Assembly: GCF_011752565.1 (NCBI RefSeq)
Contig: NZ_VWXK01000029.1
Coordinates: 1 to 64,000, forward strand
Source of the DNA: Pantoea sp. Ap-967
Lineage (GTDB): Bacteria > Pseudomonadota > Gammaproteobacteria > Pseudomonadales > Pseudomonadaceae
DNA length: 64,000 bases
Direction of reading: 5' to 3'
Below the pieces are notes generated by a model. It searched no databases. It was not told the DNA's origin and was given only the letters and a program-made list of their open reading frames with translations. Positions 23,739 through 32,451 of this stretch are shown one piece after another. Position 1 is the first letter of the stretch. Every line of letters begins with the position of its first letter. Made by a program: the position numbers and the translations under genes.

Positions 23739-24679
23739 GCCACTCGATCATCGCCAGCCAGCTCGACGCCCAGGCCAACCAGCACCTGCGCGACCACCTG
23801 CCGGACCACGAAATCATCGATATCGCCCCGGGCCAACTCAGCCTGCAGGCCCCCGCCGACGTGTTCATCCTGCGCCCGATCAACGTGCGCGGCCAGCGCG
23901 TCGACACCGCGCCGCCAGGCTGGCCCTGGGGCCTGAAGTGGGTGCAACTGGTGTCGTCTGGCATCGACTTCTACCCCGACTGGGTGTTCCAAGGCCCACC
24001 CGTCACCAGCGGCAAGGGCGCCAATGCCGAGCAGGTGGCCGAATTCGCCCTGGCCCTGGTGTTCGCCGCCGCCAAGCAACTGCCGGGGCTGTGGGTCAAG
24101 GATGCCGACTGGCGCCTGACCGCCCTGGCCCCGCTGCGTGGCCGCACCCTGGGTATTCTCGGGTTCGGCAGCATCGGCCAGAGCCTGGCGCGCAAGGCCG
24201 TGGCCCTGGGCATGAAGGTGCTGGCCCTGAGCCGCCCCGGCCAGGCCATTGCCGAGGTGCCTGGCGTGGCGCGTGCCGACGATTTGCGCCAGCTGTTCGC
24301 TGGCAGCGACCACTTGGTGCTGGCGGCCCCGCTGACCCCCGCCACCCGTGGCCTGGTCGACGGCCCGGTGCTGGCCCACGCCCGCCCCGGCCTGCACCTG
24401 ATAAACATCGCCCGCGGCGGCCTGCTCGACCAACAGGCCCTGCTCGAAGCCCTGGACAGCGGCCGGATCGGGCGAGCCAGCCTGGATGTCACCGACCCCG
24501 AGCCCCTGCCCGTCGGCCACCCCCTGTACCACCACCCACGGGTGTTCCTGTCGCCCCACACCTCGGCCATTTCCGAGGACGGCTACCCGGCCTTCCTCGA
24601 AGCCTTCATCGCCAACTTCCACCGCTACCGCGAACAGGCGCCCCTGGCCAACCTGGTCGATAGCGCGCGCGGCTACTGA
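23735..24679 (+). CDS. D-2-hydroxyacid dehydrogenase (NAD(P)-dependent)
   Basis: 314 residues of the D-isomer hydroxyacid dehydrogenase family. The dinucleotide motif LGILGFGSIGQSLARKA is at about 140-156. NIARGGLLDQQALLEALDSG carries the Arg of the catalytic triad, DVTDPEPLPVGHPLY the Glu, and LSPHTSA the His. It interconverts a 2-oxoacid and a D-2-hydroxyacid. ATGA overlap with the flavoprotein gene and 17 bp before the aldolase gene indicate one operon acting on the carbon skeleton of a sulfur compound. Substrate unknown. Confidence 0.86.
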   Translation: MSHSIIASQLDAQANQHLRDHLPDHEIIDIAPGQLSLQAPADVFILRPINVRGQRVDTAPPGWPWGLKWVQLVSSGIDFYPDWVFQGPPVTSGKGANAEQVAEFALALVFAAAKQLPGLWVKDADWRLTALAPLRGRTLGILGFGSIGQSLARKAVALGMKVLALSRPGQAIAEVPGVARADDLRQLFAGSDHLVLAAPLTPATRGLVDGPVLAHARPGLHLINIARGGLLDQQALLEALDSGRIGRASLDVTDPEPLPVGHPLYHHPRVFLSPHTSAISEDGYPAFLEAFIANFHRYREQAPLANLVDSARGY

Positions 24680-24696
24680 TTACCGGAGAGCACACC

Positions 24697-25491
24697 ATGA
24701 GTTCACTGTCTGCCGTCACCCCTCTTTCCAACACTGTGCGCAGCCGGGTCAGCGCCGAAGAATGGGAGGTGCGGGTCAAGCTGGCTGCGGCCTACCGCCT
24801 GGCCGCCCTGTTCCGCTGGACCGACCACATCTACACGCACTTCTCGGCCCGCGTACCAGGGCCGCACGAGCACTTCCTGATCAATGCCTTCGGTTTGCTG
24901 TTCGACGAAATCACCGCCTCCAACCTGGTCAAGGTGGACGTCGACGGCACGATCATCGATGACCCACTGGGCCTTGGCATCAACCAGGCCGGCTACGTGA
25001 TCCACAGCGCCATCCACCGCGCCCGCCCAGACCTGCACGCGGTACTGCACACCCACACCCGCGACGGTGCAGCGGTGTCGGCCCAGCGCGACGGCCTGCT
25101 GCCGATCTCCCAGCACGCCCTGGCCTACTACAGCCGGGTGGTGTACCACGACTACGAAGGCGTGGCCCTGGACCTGGACGAACAACAGCGGCTGGTGGCC
25201 AACCTGGGCGAAAGCAACATCCTCATTCTGCGCAACCATGGGCTGCTCACCGGGGGCATCAGCGTGGAGCATGCGTTCCGTGAACTGCATGGGCTGGAGC
25301 GTGCCTGCAATATTCAGGTGGCGGCCCAGGCCGGGGGCAACGACCAATTGCTGCACGCACCGCAGGCGGCGATTGCCAAGGTGCATGAGCAGTCCAAGCG
25401 CTTTGCCGATGGCAAGGGGGAAGGCATTCAGCGGCATTGGGATGCGCTGATTCGGCAACTGGACCGAGAGGGGCGTGATTACCAGGACTGA
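24697..25491 (+). CDS. Class II aldolase/adducin-family protein
   Basis: 264 residues. Zinc-site histidines appear in AVLHTHTRDGAAVSAQ (HTH) and LRNHGLLTGG; the N-terminal fold marker is YRLAALFRWTDHIYTHFSARV. Members cleave or decarboxylate hydroxy-sugar phosphates or related acids, or have lost catalysis. It follows the hydroxyacid dehydrogenase in the operon. The large REP palindrome at 25510 comes right after its stop. Confidence 0.84.
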   Translation: MSSLSAVTPLSNTVRSRVSAEEWEVRVKLAAAYRLAALFRWTDHIYTHFSARVPGPHEHFLINAFGLLFDEITASNLVKVDVDGTIIDDPLGLGINQAGYVIHSAIHRARPDLHAVLHTHTRDGAAVSAQRDGLLPISQHALAYYSRVVYHDYEGVALDLDEQQRLVANLGESNILILRNHGLLTGGISVEHAFRELHGLERACNIQVAAQAGGNDQLLHAPQAAIAKVHEQSKRFADGKGEGIQRHWDALIRQLDREGRDYQD

Positions 25492-25509
25492 CCGGTAGCT
25501 GCAGCCTGG

Positions 25510-25599
25510 GCCGGCCTCTTCACGGGGCAAGCCCGCGCCTACAGGGGTTGCCATTGCGGTCCATGTATAGGCGCGGGCTTGCCCCGCGAAGAGGCCGGC
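25510..25599. repeat. Large REP palindrome
   Basis: GCCGGCCTCTTC at the left and GAAGAGGCCGGC at the right, both continuing into GGGGCAAGCCCGCGCC and its complement. The two halves pair over about 34 bp around a loop of some 20 bases. It sits between the aldolase and importer genes and could act as a partial terminator. Confidence 0.9.
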
Positions 25600-25632
25600 G
25601 CAGGAAACTCCACTTCATTGAAGGACCCTCCC

Positions 25633-27252
25633 ATGCCCCCACTGCACCGCCTGTTCGCCATCGGTTCGCTGGCCCTGGCCCTCACCGCCTGCTCGCCCGC
25701 CGACAACACCGCCGCCAGCAAAACCCTGCACATCGCCTTCTGGGGCGACAACACCACCCTGGTCAGCGTCGACCCCTTCCAGGTCTACTGGCTGGAGCAC
25801 CGTGTGCTGCTGCGCAACGTCGCGGAATCGCTCACCGACCAGGACCCTGACAGCGGCCGCATCATTCCCTGGCTGGCGAAAAGCTGGGAGATCGGCGACG
25901 ACGCCCTGAGCTACACCTTCCACCTGCGCCAGGACGTCACCTTCAGCAACGGCGAGCGCTTCGACGCCCATGCCGTGAAAACCGCCTTCGACAGCAACAA
26001 GGCCTTTGCCACCCAACTGCCGGCCACCTTTGGCGCCACCTACCTGGCCGGCTACGACCACGCCGAAGTGCTCGACGATTTCACCGTGCGCCTGGTGCTG
26101 GCCAAACCCAATGCCGGCTTCCTGCAGGCCACCTCCACCACCAACCTGGCCATTCTCGCCCCGGCCTCCTACCAGCTCAGCGCCCAGGAACGTTCGCTGG
26201 GCAAGATCATCGGCACCGGCCCGTTCGTGCTGGAGCACTACACCCCCGAGGTGGGCGCGCGCCTGGTCAAACGGGCCGATTACGCCTGGCCCTCGGCCAA
26301 CGTGCGCAACCAGGGCCCGGCGCACCTGGATGCCGTGGAAATCAGCTACATCCCCGAAGAAAGCGTGCGCAATGGCCTGTTCCTGCAGGGCAAGGCCGAT
26401 ATCCTCTGGCCGCGCAACCCGTTCTCGGAAGTCGACCTCAAGCTGTTCGAGTCCAAGGGCGCGAACCTGCAAAGCCGCTCGCTGCCAGGGCCGGCGCTGA
26501 ACCTCTACCCCAACACCCGCAACGGCCGCCTGCTGGGTGACCGCCAGGTGCGCCTGGCACTGCAGAAGGCCATCGACCGCACCAGCTATGCCCACACCGT
26601 GTACAGCGCCCAATTCCCGGTGGTCAGCGGCGTGTACGACGTGACCACGCCGTACTTCAAGCCCCAGGCCAACAAGCTTGCCTACGACCCCCAGGGCGCC
26701 GAGCAACTGCTCGATGCCGCCGGCTGGCACAAGGCCGAGGATGGCTACCGGCACAAGAACGGCCAGCGCCTGACCCTGCGCTACAACATCACCCCGGCCG
26801 AAACCGCCGGCGACGTGCTGGTGCAGGACCAACTGCGCAAGGTGGGCATCGAGCTCAAGCTGAACGTGCTGACCCGCGCCGAGTGGGTAGCCGGCAACGC
26901 GGCGGGTACCTATGACCTGACCTCCACCTACATGACCCGCGCCGACCCGATCATCCTGCAAACCATCCTCGACCCACGCGCGGCCAACAGCGCCACCCTG
27001 GCCACCAACACCTACGAGCCACACGCCCTGGCCACCGCCCAGGCGCTGTTCGACCGCGGCATCACCGCCACCGCCGACAACCAGCGCGCCCAAGCCTACG
27101 GCCAGTTACAGGACCTGCTGATCGACGAAGCCTCGACCTTCCCACTGTATGAGCGGGTGTGGCAGGCCGCCACCGCGCCGCGGGTCAAGGACTTCCGCTG
27201 GACGGCCGAAGGCATCGCCCTGCTCAGCGACATCCAGGTCGAGCAGCCATGA
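25633..27252 (+). CDS. Peptide/nickel-type ABC importer lipoprotein, substrate-binding
   Basis: 539 residues. A lipoprotein signal ends at the lipobox LTAC (Cys about 20). The SBP family 5 fold follows, with LRNVAESLTDQDPDSGRIIP, YTFHLRQDVTFSNGERFDAH and VRLALQKAIDRTSYA. Relatives bind oligopeptides, dipeptides, glutathione or nickel. The chosen start has GAAGGA upstream; a longer frame to 25579 reads through REP sequence. It begins a four-gene importer with ATGA overlaps and lies among sulfur genes, so a sulfur-containing peptide or thiol conjugate is a reasonable ligand. Confidence 0.87.
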   Translation: MPPLHRLFAIGSLALALTACSPADNTAASKTLHIAFWGDNTTLVSVDPFQVYWLEHRVLLRNVAESLTDQDPDSGRIIPWLAKSWEIGDDALSYTFHLRQDVTFSNGERFDAHAVKTAFDSNKAFATQLPATFGATYLAGYDHAEVLDDFTVRLVLAKPNAGFLQATSTTNLAILAPASYQLSAQERSLGKIIGTGPFVLEHYTPEVGARLVKRADYAWPSANVRNQGPAHLDAVEISYIPEESVRNGLFLQGKADILWPRNPFSEVDLKLFESKGANLQSRSLPGPALNLYPNTRNGRLLGDRQVRLALQKAIDRTSYAHTVYSAQFPVVSGVYDVTTPYFKPQANKLAYDPQGAEQLLDAAGWHKAEDGYRHKNGQRLTLRYNITPAETAGDVLVQDQLRKVGIELKLNVLTRAEWVAGNAAGTYDLTSTYMTRADPIILQTILDPRAANSATLATNTYEPHALATAQALFDRGITATADNQRAQAYGQLQDLLIDEASTFPLYERVWQAATAPRVKDFRWTAEGIALLSDIQVEQP

Positions 27253-28199
27253 AGCGCTACCTGATCGGCCGCTTCGGCCAGGCGCTGCTGGTACTGTGGG
27301 GCGCCTATACCATCACCTACTTCATCCTCTACCTGCTGCCCGGCGATACCCTGGCAATCATGCTCAGCGCCTCGGGCATGGAAGCCGACGGCCTGTCGCC
27401 CGAAGACCTGGCCAAGGCCCGCGCCTACTACGGGTTGGACAAGGGCCTGTTCGAGCAATATGCCGACTTGCTGTGGCGCGCCCTGCACGGCGACCTGGGG
27501 CAGTCGCTGTCGATGGGCCGGCCGGTTGCCGCGTTGCTGGCCGAGCGCCTGCCGCAAACCCTGGCCTTGGCGGGCACGGCAATCGTACTGTCGTTGCTGG
27601 GCGGCGTGGGCCTTGCCTACCTCACCGCCTACCTGCAATGGCGGCCGCTGAAGACCGCGCTGGCGCGGGTGCCCTCGCTGGGGTTTTCAGTGCCGGTGTT
27701 CTGGATGGGGTTGCTGCTGATTCAGGTCTTCGCCTTCGCCCTGGGCTGGTTCCCCGCCACCGGCAGCCAAGGCGTGGCCAGCCTGGTGCTGCCGGCGATC
27801 ACCCTGGCGATCCCCAGCGCTGCGGTGTACGCCCAGGTGCTGCAGCGCGGCTTCCAGGGCGTATGGCAGGAACCTTACATCACCACGGCCTACGGCAAAG
27901 GCCTGAGCCGGGCCCAGGTGCAGGCCCGCCATGGCCTGCGCAACGCCGCCCTGCCGCTGCTGACCCTGGTCGGCCTGCAGGTGGGCAACACGGTGTCTGG
28001 CGCGGTGCTGGTGGAGACCATCTTCTCGCGCAATGGCGTCGGCCGCCTGGCCCAGGAAGCCGTGCTGCGCCAGGACATCCCGGTGGTGCTGGCAATCGTC
28101 GCGGTGTCGGCCGCCGCCTTCGTGGTGGTGAACCTGATCGTCGACCTGCTCTACCCCTACCTCGACCCCCGCATCACCCACACGGCCAAGGTGAGCTGA
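27249..28199 (+). CDS. ABC importer permease, DppB-type
   Basis: 316 residues starting MKRYLIGRFGQALLVLWG, six hydrophobic helices, and the permease EAA loop region ITTAYGKGLSRAQVQARHGL (about 210). N-terminal features such as LLPGDTLAIML match DppB/GsiC permeases. The ATG overlaps the previous stop (ATGA). It forms the inner-membrane channel together with the next gene product. Confidence 0.88.
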   Translation: MKRYLIGRFGQALLVLWGAYTITYFILYLLPGDTLAIMLSASGMEADGLSPEDLAKARAYYGLDKGLFEQYADLLWRALHGDLGQSLSMGRPVAALLAERLPQTLALAGTAIVLSLLGGVGLAYLTAYLQWRPLKTALARVPSLGFSVPVFWMGLLLIQVFAFALGWFPATGSQGVASLVLPAITLAIPSAAVYAQVLQRGFQGVWQEPYITTAYGKGLSRAQVQARHGLRNAALPLLTLVGLQVGNTVSGAVLVETIFSRNGVGRLAQEAVLRQDIPVVLAIVAVSAAAFVVVNLIVDLLYPYLDPRITHTAKVS

Positions 28200-28200
28200 A

Positions 28201-29109
28201 ATGACCCTCGACATTCCCCTGCCCCAGCTCGACAGCACGCCAGCTGCAAGCCGGCCTGCCGATACCTGGAAACGCCGTACCCGCTGGCAACGCGCCCAGC
28301 AGGCGCTGGTTCCGTTGCTGCGCCGCCCCGGTTTCACCCTGGCCCTGCTGGTGGTGCTGTTCGCCCTGCTGTGCGCGCTGGTGCCCCATTGGCTGAGCAG
28401 CTTCGACCCCTACGCCACCGCGCCTGCCGCCAAGCTCAGTGGGCCCAGCGCGGTGCACTGGTTCGGCACCGATGAACTGGGCCGCGACCTGTACACCCGG
28501 GTGGTGTACGGCGCGCGCCTGTCGGTACTGGCCGCCCTGCTGGCGGTGGCCATCGCCCTGCTCGGCGGGCTGGGCCTGGGCGTGCTGGCCGGGTTTGCCG
28601 GTGGCCGGCTGGATGCTGCGCTGATGCGCCTGGTCGACGTGCTGCTGGCGCTGCCCGGGCTGTTGCTGGCCCTGGCGATCGTCACCGCTATCGGCTTTGG
28701 CACGGTGCCGGTGGCGGTGGCCGTTGGCGTCGGCATCATCCCCGGGTTCGCCCGCACCACCCGCGCCGAAGTGCTGCGCATCAAGACCCTGCCCTACGTC
28801 GAGGCCGCGCGCCTGGGCGGCGCCAGTTGGGCGCGTACCCTGCTGCGCCATGTACTGCCCAATGCCTGGGGCCCGGTGGCGGTGCTCGCCACCCTGGACT
28901 TCGGCGCCGCCATCCTGGCCACCGCCGGGCTGAGCTTCCTGGGCTTTGGCGCGGCGCCGCCTGCGGCGGAATGGGGCACGCTGATCGCCAACGGCCGCCA
29001 CTTCCTGATCACCGCCCCCTGGGTATCGCTGCTGCCGGGGTTGTTCGTGGTCGCCGTGGTGTTCAGCCTCAACCACCTGGCGCGCAGCGCCGAGGAGCAT
29101 GCCCGATGA
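28201..29109 (+). CDS. ABC importer permease, DppC-type
   Basis: 302 residues. A cytoplasmic N terminus precedes helix 1, then the DppC marker WFGTDELGRDLYTRVVYGAR and the EAA loop VLRIKTLPYVEAARLGGASW. It starts two bases after the DppB-type stop and pairs with that protein. The end overlaps the ATPase gene by four bases. Confidence 0.88.
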   Translation: MTLDIPLPQLDSTPAASRPADTWKRRTRWQRAQQALVPLLRRPGFTLALLVVLFALLCALVPHWLSSFDPYATAPAAKLSGPSAVHWFGTDELGRDLYTRVVYGARLSVLAALLAVAIALLGGLGLGVLAGFAGGRLDAALMRLVDVLLALPGLLLALAIVTAIGFGTVPVAVAVGVGIIPGFARTTRAEVLRIKTLPYVEAARLGGASWARTLLRHVLPNAWGPVAVLATLDFGAAILATAGLSFLGFGAAPPAAEWGTLIANGRHFLITAPWVSLLPGLFVVAVVFSLNHLARSAEEHAR

Positions 29110-30725
29110 GCCAGCCAACCTTGATCGACGTGCGCGACCTGAGTGTCAGCTATGCCTTCGCCGGGCAGCGCACGCAGGCGTTGAAACAGCTGTCGTTCAG
29201 CCTGGCCCAGGGCGAAACCCTGGCCATCGTTGGCGAGTCGGGCTCAGGCAAGTCGACCCTGGCCGGCGCCTTGCTCGGCCTGCTGCCGGGCAATGCGCGG
29301 ATCGACCAGGGCCAGTTGTGGGTCGATGGCATCGACATGGCCAAGGCAAGTGAGCGGGCCAAGCGCCAGGTGCGCGGGCGTACCGTCGGCCTGGTGCCGC
29401 AAGACCCGATGGTCAGCCTCAACCCCACCCAACGCATCGGCCGGCAAATCGCCGAAGCCCTGGTGCTGGCCCAGGGCCGGCGCTACCCGGCGCTGGATGC
29501 CGATGTCCTGGAGTTGCTGGCCCAGGTTGGCCTGGACGAGCCGGCGCTGCGCGCCCGCCAGTACCCCCATGAGCTCTCGGGCGGCATGCGCCAGCGGGTG
29601 CTGATCGCCATTGCCCTGGCCGGCAACCCTCGGCTGATCATTGCCGACGAGCCCACCAGCGCGCTGGATGTGACGGTACAGCGGCGCATTCTCGACCACC
29701 TGCAACAGCTGGTGGCCGAACGTGGCATCTCGCTGCTGATCATCACCCACGACCTGGGCATGGCCTGCGACCGTGCCGACCGCCTGCTGGTGATGAAACA
29801 GGGCGAGCTGATCGAGCAGGCCTCGCCCCGGCAGGTGCTGTGGGGCACGCCGCAACCCTACACCCATGCCCTGCTCAACGCAGCGCCGGCCTTCGTGCCC
29901 CGGCGCAGGCCGAGCGCACCACCGGGGCAGGCGCCGCTGCTGCGCCTGAGCCGCGTTGCCAAGCGCTTTGCGCTGCCCGGCCAGAGCGCCCCGTTCACCG
30001 CCCTGCAGGACCTGAGCCTGGACGTGCATGCCGGGCAGACCCTGGCCATCGTCGGCGAGTCGGGCTCGGGCAAGAGCACGGCGCTGCGCATTGCGCTGGG
30101 GCTGGAAACGCCCAGCCAGGGGCGCGTGGAAATTGCCGGCGAGGATGTCAGCGCCTACAGCTGGCGCCAGTTCAGGCCACTGCGCCGGCGGATCCAGCTG
30201 GTGCAGCAGAACCCATTCGCCGCGCTCGACCCGCGCTTCACGGTGTTCGACAGCATCGTCGAGCCGTTGGTGTCGTTCGGCTTGCTCAAGGGCGAGGCGC
30301 TGGAGCGCAAGGCCCGCGAGCTGATTGCGCGGGTGCATTTGCCGGTGCATTTTCTCGACCGCCTGCCCCGGGAGTTGTCGGGCGGCCAACGCCAGCGGGT
30401 GGCGATTGCCAGGGCGTTGGCGCTGGAGCCGCAGGTGCTGCTGCTCGATGAACCGGTGAGCGCGCTGGACGTGTCGGTGCAGGCGCAGATATTGGCCTTG
30501 CTGGAAACCCTGCAGCAGGAGCTGGGGATGGCCTATGTGCTGGTGTCCCACGACCTGGCCGTGGTGGCCAGCATGGCCGACCAGGTGCTGGTGCTGCGCC
30601 GTGGGCAGGTGGTGGAACAGGGGCCGGCGGTGCAGGTGTTCAGCGAGCCGGCCAGTGCCTATACGCGGGAGTTGATTGCAGCGATACCGGGGTATTCGCG
30701 CAGCGTGCTACCGGTGGCGGTTTAG
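29106..30725 (+). CDS. Dual-domain ABC ATPase for the peptide-type importer
   Basis: 539 residues made of two complete ATPase modules, equal to DppD fused to DppF (as in GsiA/YejF). Module 1: Walker A GESGSGKST (about 43-51), signature LSGGMRQRV, Walker B LIIADEPTSALD. Module 2 (from about 280): Walker A GESGSGKST, signature LSGGQRQRV, Walker B LLLDEPVSALD. All catalytic motifs are intact. It starts with an ATGA overlap on the second permease, completing the importer. Confidence 0.92.
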   Translation: MSQPTLIDVRDLSVSYAFAGQRTQALKQLSFSLAQGETLAIVGESGSGKSTLAGALLGLLPGNARIDQGQLWVDGIDMAKASERAKRQVRGRTVGLVPQDPMVSLNPTQRIGRQIAEALVLAQGRRYPALDADVLELLAQVGLDEPALRARQYPHELSGGMRQRVLIAIALAGNPRLIIADEPTSALDVTVQRRILDHLQQLVAERGISLLIITHDLGMACDRADRLLVMKQGELIEQASPRQVLWGTPQPYTHALLNAAPAFVPRRRPSAPPGQAPLLRLSRVAKRFALPGQSAPFTALQDLSLDVHAGQTLAIVGESGSGKSTALRIALGLETPSQGRVEIAGEDVSAYSWRQFRPLRRRIQLVQQNPFAALDPRFTVFDSIVEPLVSFGLLKGEALERKARELIARVHLPVHFLDRLPRELSGGQRQRVAIARALALEPQVLLLDEPVSALDVSVQAQILALLETLQQELGMAYVLVSHDLAVVASMADQVLVLRRGQVVEQGPAVQVFSEPASAYTRELIAAIPGYSRSVLPVAV

Positions 30726-30753
30726 CGGTTGGCGTTAGAGGTGCGGCGCCTGG

Positions 30754-30898
30754 GAGATCGAGCGCCGCCCGCGCGGCGCTTCGCGAGCTGCGCTCGCTCC
30801 TACGTTTGTTTCGGGCCAATGTTCATGTTGCCACCGCGCGCGGCCCTTTGTAGGAGCAGGCTTGCCTGCGATGCGCCGCGCGGGCGGCGCTCGATCTC
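30754..30898. repeat. REP-type inverted repeat with internal REP arms
   Basis: GAGATCGAGCGCCGCCCGCG at the left pairs with CGGGCGGCGCTCGATCTC at the right. Arms GCGAGCTGCGCTCGCTCCTA and GTAGGAGCAGGCTTGCCTGC lie between. The outer stem is the same family as the hairpin at 22402-22435. Confidence 0.85.
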
Positions 30899-30962
30899 CC
30901 TCGCGCCACACATCCATCGCCATAAAATTCATATTACAAAAGAAACATAATCAACATTTTGC

Positions 30963-30994
30963 ATAATTAGCTTAGAACCACAAAGCCTTTCACA
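30963..30994 (+). promoter_or_regulatory. Shared regulatory motif, copy C (before 31086 monooxygenase)
   Basis: ATAATTAGCTTAGAACC then ACAAAGCCTTTCACA, 29 of 32 identical to copy A. It ends 91 bp before the start codon. Confidence 0.7.
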
Positions 30995-31085
30995 ACCCCC
31001 GCTCCCCCGCGTTAACGTCCCCTCAACAGTCCGACCCCACCTGGCGGAGGCCGTCCACACCGACCAACACCCACAGGTATGCCCA

Positions 31086-32420
31086 ATGAGCAAACGACAA
31101 ATTCACCTCGGCGCCATGATCCATGGCGTCGGCCACGGCTGGGGCGAGTGGCGTCACCCGCAGGCACTGGCAGACGCCAGCGTCAACTTCGGCTTCTACA
31201 AGCAACAGGCGCAGCTGGCCGAAGCCGCCAAGTTCGACTTCGCCTTCATCGCCGACAGCCTGCACATTCACCCGCGCTCCAGCCCCCACTACCTCAACCG
31301 CTTCGAACCGCTGACCATTCTTTCGGCGCTGGCCGCGGTCACCCAGCACATCGGCCTGGTGGCCACGGTGACGGTGAGCTACACCGAGCCGTTCCAGGTG
31401 GCCCGCCAGTTCGCCTCGCTCGACCTGATCAGCGGCGGGCGCGCTGGCTGGAACGTGGTGACCTCGTGGCTTTCCGGCACCGCCGACAACTTCGGCAAGG
31501 CCGAGCATCCACCCCACGCCGTGCGCTACCGCATCGCCCGTGAGCACGTGGAAGTGGTCAAGGGGCTATGGGATTCCTGGGAAGACGACGCCTTCACCCG
31601 CGACAAGCAAAGCGGCGAATTCTTCGCCCCGGACAAACTGCACACCCTCGGCCACCAGGGCGAGTTCTTCAAGGTCAAGGGCCCGCTGAACATCCAACGC
31701 TCGCCCCAGGGCCAGCCGCTGATCTTCCAGGCTGGCGTGTCCGAGGATGGCCGCAACTTCGCCGCCCAGAATGCCGATGCGATCTTCGTCAGCCCCGAGT
31801 CGTTCAGCGATGCCCGCGCCTACTACCAGGACCTCAAGCAGCGCGCTGCCCAGCATGGCCGCAACCCCGAGCAGCTGTTCATCCTGCCGGGCATTCGCCC
31901 TATCGTTGGCCGCGATGAAGCGGAGGTCGAGCACCGCTACCAACAGGCGGTGGACCTGGTCAGCATCGAGGACGCCCTGGTCGCCCTGGGCCGCCCGTTC
32001 AACGACTACGACTTCAGCCGGCATGACCTCGACGCACCGTTCCCAGACCTGGGCAACCTGGGCGACAACAGCCACAAGGGAACCGCCGACCACCTCAAGC
32101 AACTGGCCCGCGAAGAAGGCCTGACCCTGCGCGAGCTGGCGCTGCGCTTCTCGCGCCCACGGCGCGACTTCACCGGCACCCCCGAGCAGGTGGCCAATGC
32201 CGTGCAGGACTGGTTCGAGAACGGCGCCGCCGACGGCTTCATCATCAACTCGCTGCTGCCCGACGGCCTGCAGTACTTCACCGAACTGGTGGTGCCCCTG
32301 CTGCAGGCCCGCGGCCTTGCACGCAGCGAATACCCCGGCAGCACCCTGCGCGACAGCTTTGGCCTGAACGTACCCACCAACCGCAACACCCTGCGCCGCG
32401 CGCAGGGCGAAGTGGCCTGA
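31086..32420 (+). CDS. FMNH2-dependent LLM-class monooxygenase (NtaA/SnaA/DszA family)
   Basis: 444 residues. It starts MSKRQIHLGAMIHGVGHGWG and carries the family stretches FDFAFIADSLHI, EPLTILSALAAVTQHIGLVA, QFASLDLISGGRAGWNVVTS and PLNIQRSPQGQPLIFQAG. These enzymes use reduced FMN from a separate reductase to oxidise nitrilotriacetate, sulfones or related molecules. It has the sulfur-type neighbourhood and the shared motif upstream. The gene at 33681 is a paralogue. No flavin reductase gene is visible in the window. Confidence 0.87.
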   Translation: MSKRQIHLGAMIHGVGHGWGEWRHPQALADASVNFGFYKQQAQLAEAAKFDFAFIADSLHIHPRSSPHYLNRFEPLTILSALAAVTQHIGLVATVTVSYTEPFQVARQFASLDLISGGRAGWNVVTSWLSGTADNFGKAEHPPHAVRYRIAREHVEVVKGLWDSWEDDAFTRDKQSGEFFAPDKLHTLGHQGEFFKVKGPLNIQRSPQGQPLIFQAGVSEDGRNFAAQNADAIFVSPESFSDARAYYQDLKQRAAQHGRNPEQLFILPGIRPIVGRDEAEVEHRYQQAVDLVSIEDALVALGRPFNDYDFSRHDLDAPFPDLGNLGDNSHKGTADHLKQLAREEGLTLRELALRFSRPRRDFTGTPEQVANAVQDWFENGAADGFIINSLLPDGLQYFTELVVPLLQARGLARSEYPGSTLRDSFGLNVPTNRNTLRRAQGEVA

Positions 32421-32451
32421 AACCGCCCCATGGTAAAAGGAGTTTGATTGC

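Larger units (their letters stand above)
30726..31085 (+). other. Gap with REP palindrome and regulatory motif copy C
   Basis: No gene. A REP-type inverted repeat (30754-30898) comes first, then AT-rich sequence with copy C of the 32-bp motif (30963-30994) and the likely promoter of the 31086 monooxygenase. Confidence 0.65.
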
